Shown piece after piece: positions 63,252 to 64,000 of a stretch of DNA of 64,000 nt (the first letter of the stretch is position 1; the number at the start of each line of letters is the position of its first letter). The position numbers were made by a program, and so were the translations under genes. Below the pieces are notes generated by a model. The model was not told where the DNA came from. It saw only the letters and a program-made list of their open reading frames with translations, and ran no database searches. Source of the DNA: Acidobacteriota bacterium (lineage in GTDB: Bacteria; Acidobacteriota; Terriglobia; Bryobacterales; Bryobacteraceae); NCBI GenBank assembly GCA_016185425.1, contig JACPNQ010000024.1:62001-126000 (forward strand), given 5' to 3'.

Positions 63252-63806
63252 ATGCTGGTTCTTGCTTCTCAATCTCCCCGGCGCAAAGAACTCCTTGAGC
63301 GCGCCAGGATTCCATTTACGGTCCGCGTCGCGGACATCGACGAGTCGGTTCACCCCGGGGAGGCGGCGCAATCCTACGTCAGGCGGCTCGCAGCGCGGAA
63401 GGCGATGGCCGTGTCCCGCGCCGCGGACGAGTGCATTCTGGCCGCGGACACAACGGTCGTTCTCGACGGCGAGATCCTGGGGAAACCGGAGGATGAGGCG
63501 GACGCCGTGCGCATGGTGAGGGCGCTGGCCGGCCGTTCTCACGAGGTGATTACGGGCATCTGTTTGCGCTACCGCCAGGACCTTTTCATCGACGCTTCCG
63601 TCACGCGTGTCGACATGTCTCCGATGAGCGCGGCGGAAATCGATGCGTACGTAGCCAGCGGCGAGCCGATGGACAAGGCGGGCGCTTATGGGATCCAAGG
63701 CATTGCGTCCCGATACATAACCGGGATCGAAGGCTGCTACTTCAATGTTGTCGGGCTCCCTGTCTCCCTTGTTTGCCGTTACTTGCGTAAAATCGGCCTC
63801 CTTTAG
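63252..63806 (+). CDS. maf: Maf-like nucleoside triphosphate pyrophosphatase
   Basis: A 184-residue Maf/Ham1-fold pyrophosphatase that clears dTTP/UTP and modified nucleotides. Motifs: LVLASQSPRRKELL at the N-terminus, ILAADTTVVLDGEILGKPEDEADAVRMV, GRSHEVITGICL and DKAGAYGIQGIASRYITGIEGCYFNVVGLP. YhdE-type motifs rather than YceF-type. Its stop overlaps the stop of the convergent EVE-domain gene. Confidence 0.93.
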   Translation: MLVLASQSPRRKELLERARIPFTVRVADIDESVHPGEAAQSYVRRLAARKAMAVSRAADECILAADTTVVLDGEILGKPEDEADAVRMVRALAGRSHEVITGICLRYRQDLFIDASVTRVDMSPMSAAEIDAYVASGEPMDKAGAYGIQGIASRYITGIEGCYFNVVGLPVSLVCRYLRKIGLL

Positions 63807-64000
63807 AATTTCGCCTTCGGGTAGCGCGGACGGAGCCAGGCGACGAAATTCTCCGGGCAAGCCATCGTGGAGAGGCGTGAATTCCGAACCAGTGCGAAGT
63901 CTTCGAACAGGTGCGAATCCTTGATTTCTCTTAGGGTTGTGGGCGGGTTAAGCGGCTGAATGAATTTCATGTCGACGACCCAGGACTTGGGGTTCTTGGG
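63803..64000 (-). CDS. EVE-domain protein, C-terminal part (cut by window edge)
   Basis: The last 65 codons of a gene reading leftward. The sequence contains KSWVVDMKFIQPLNPPTTLREIK, then LFEDFALVRNSRLSTM, the typical C-terminal half of an EVE domain (PUA-like fold that may bind modified bases). The start lies outside the window. EVE proteins are usually about 150 residues, so less than half is here. The stop TAA overlaps the maf stop. Confidence 0.82.
   Translation of the reverse strand, partial: PKNPKSWVVDMKFIQPLNPPTTLREIKDSHLFEDFALVRNSRLSTMACPENFVAWLRPRYPKAKF

Overview
The window is GC-rich, gene-dense bacterial chromosome. It contains no rRNA, tRNA, CRISPR array or insertion sequence that I can recognise. 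The gene content points to the Acidobacteriota, most likely the Bryobacterales/Solibacter side of the phylum. The clues are a large permease of the acidobacterial duplicated orphan permease (ADOP) type next to a PadR regulator, a secreted beta-propeller protein ending in a TIGR03437-type domain, an Oar-like TonB receptor with a carboxypeptidase-regulatory domain, a lone sulfatase, and several lineage-specific secreted proteins. This placement is inferred from gene content only.

Layout. (1) 1-11.7 kb, carbon and accessory metabolism: ABA4-like membrane protein, galactarate dehydratase (garD), an acetyltransferase/ABC transporter operon, a sulfatase, a four-gene minus-strand operon (two paralogous unknown proteins, a DinB-like protein, a creatininase-family protein) and a two-lobed secreted esterase. 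(2) 11.7-15 kb: lipoate-linked operon lpdA-lipB-E2. (3) 15-20.7 kb: a barrel-less POTRA protein facing the operon rimO-yacG-pgpA-NHL protein-cinA. (4) 20.7-30.4 kb: ankyrin protein, secreted PHP-like protein, ADOP permease with PadR and a perfect palindromic operator, and the TIGR03437 propeller protein. (5) 30.5-42.7 kb: a nearly complete Tad/Flp pilus locus on the plus strand (DUF192 protein, TPR lipoprotein, Flp pilin, multi-spanning membrane protein, CpaB, secretin, TadG-, TadE- and TadE/F-like proteins, TadZ, TadA, TadB, TadC). No prepilin peptidase is present. (6) 42.7-51.3 kb: housekeeping genes (CoA-binding protein, rluB, scpB, scpA on minus; S9 peptidase; gamma carbonic anhydrase, hisS, aspS on plus). 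(7) 51.4-63.2 kb, minus strand: TonB receptor, tag, a lipoprotein with a broken-looking start, then flagellar basal-body genes flgB-flgC-fliE-fliF-fliG-fliH-fliI-fliJ. (8) 63.2-64 kb: maf and a partial EVE-domain gene.

Most genes sit in tight operons with ATGA/TGATG overlaps, and three convergent pairs overlap at their stop codons. The points most worth a second look are: the tandem unknown paralogs at 7.7-9.6 kb; the ABC ATPase whose switch histidine is replaced by proline and whose N-terminus lacks a normal start; the lipoprotein ahead of flgB whose lipobox lies upstream of any start codon in its frame; the PadR palindrome; and the Cys-rich minor Tad proteins together with the membrane protein inserted in the Tad locus. 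I did not find a clearly new defence or mobile system.
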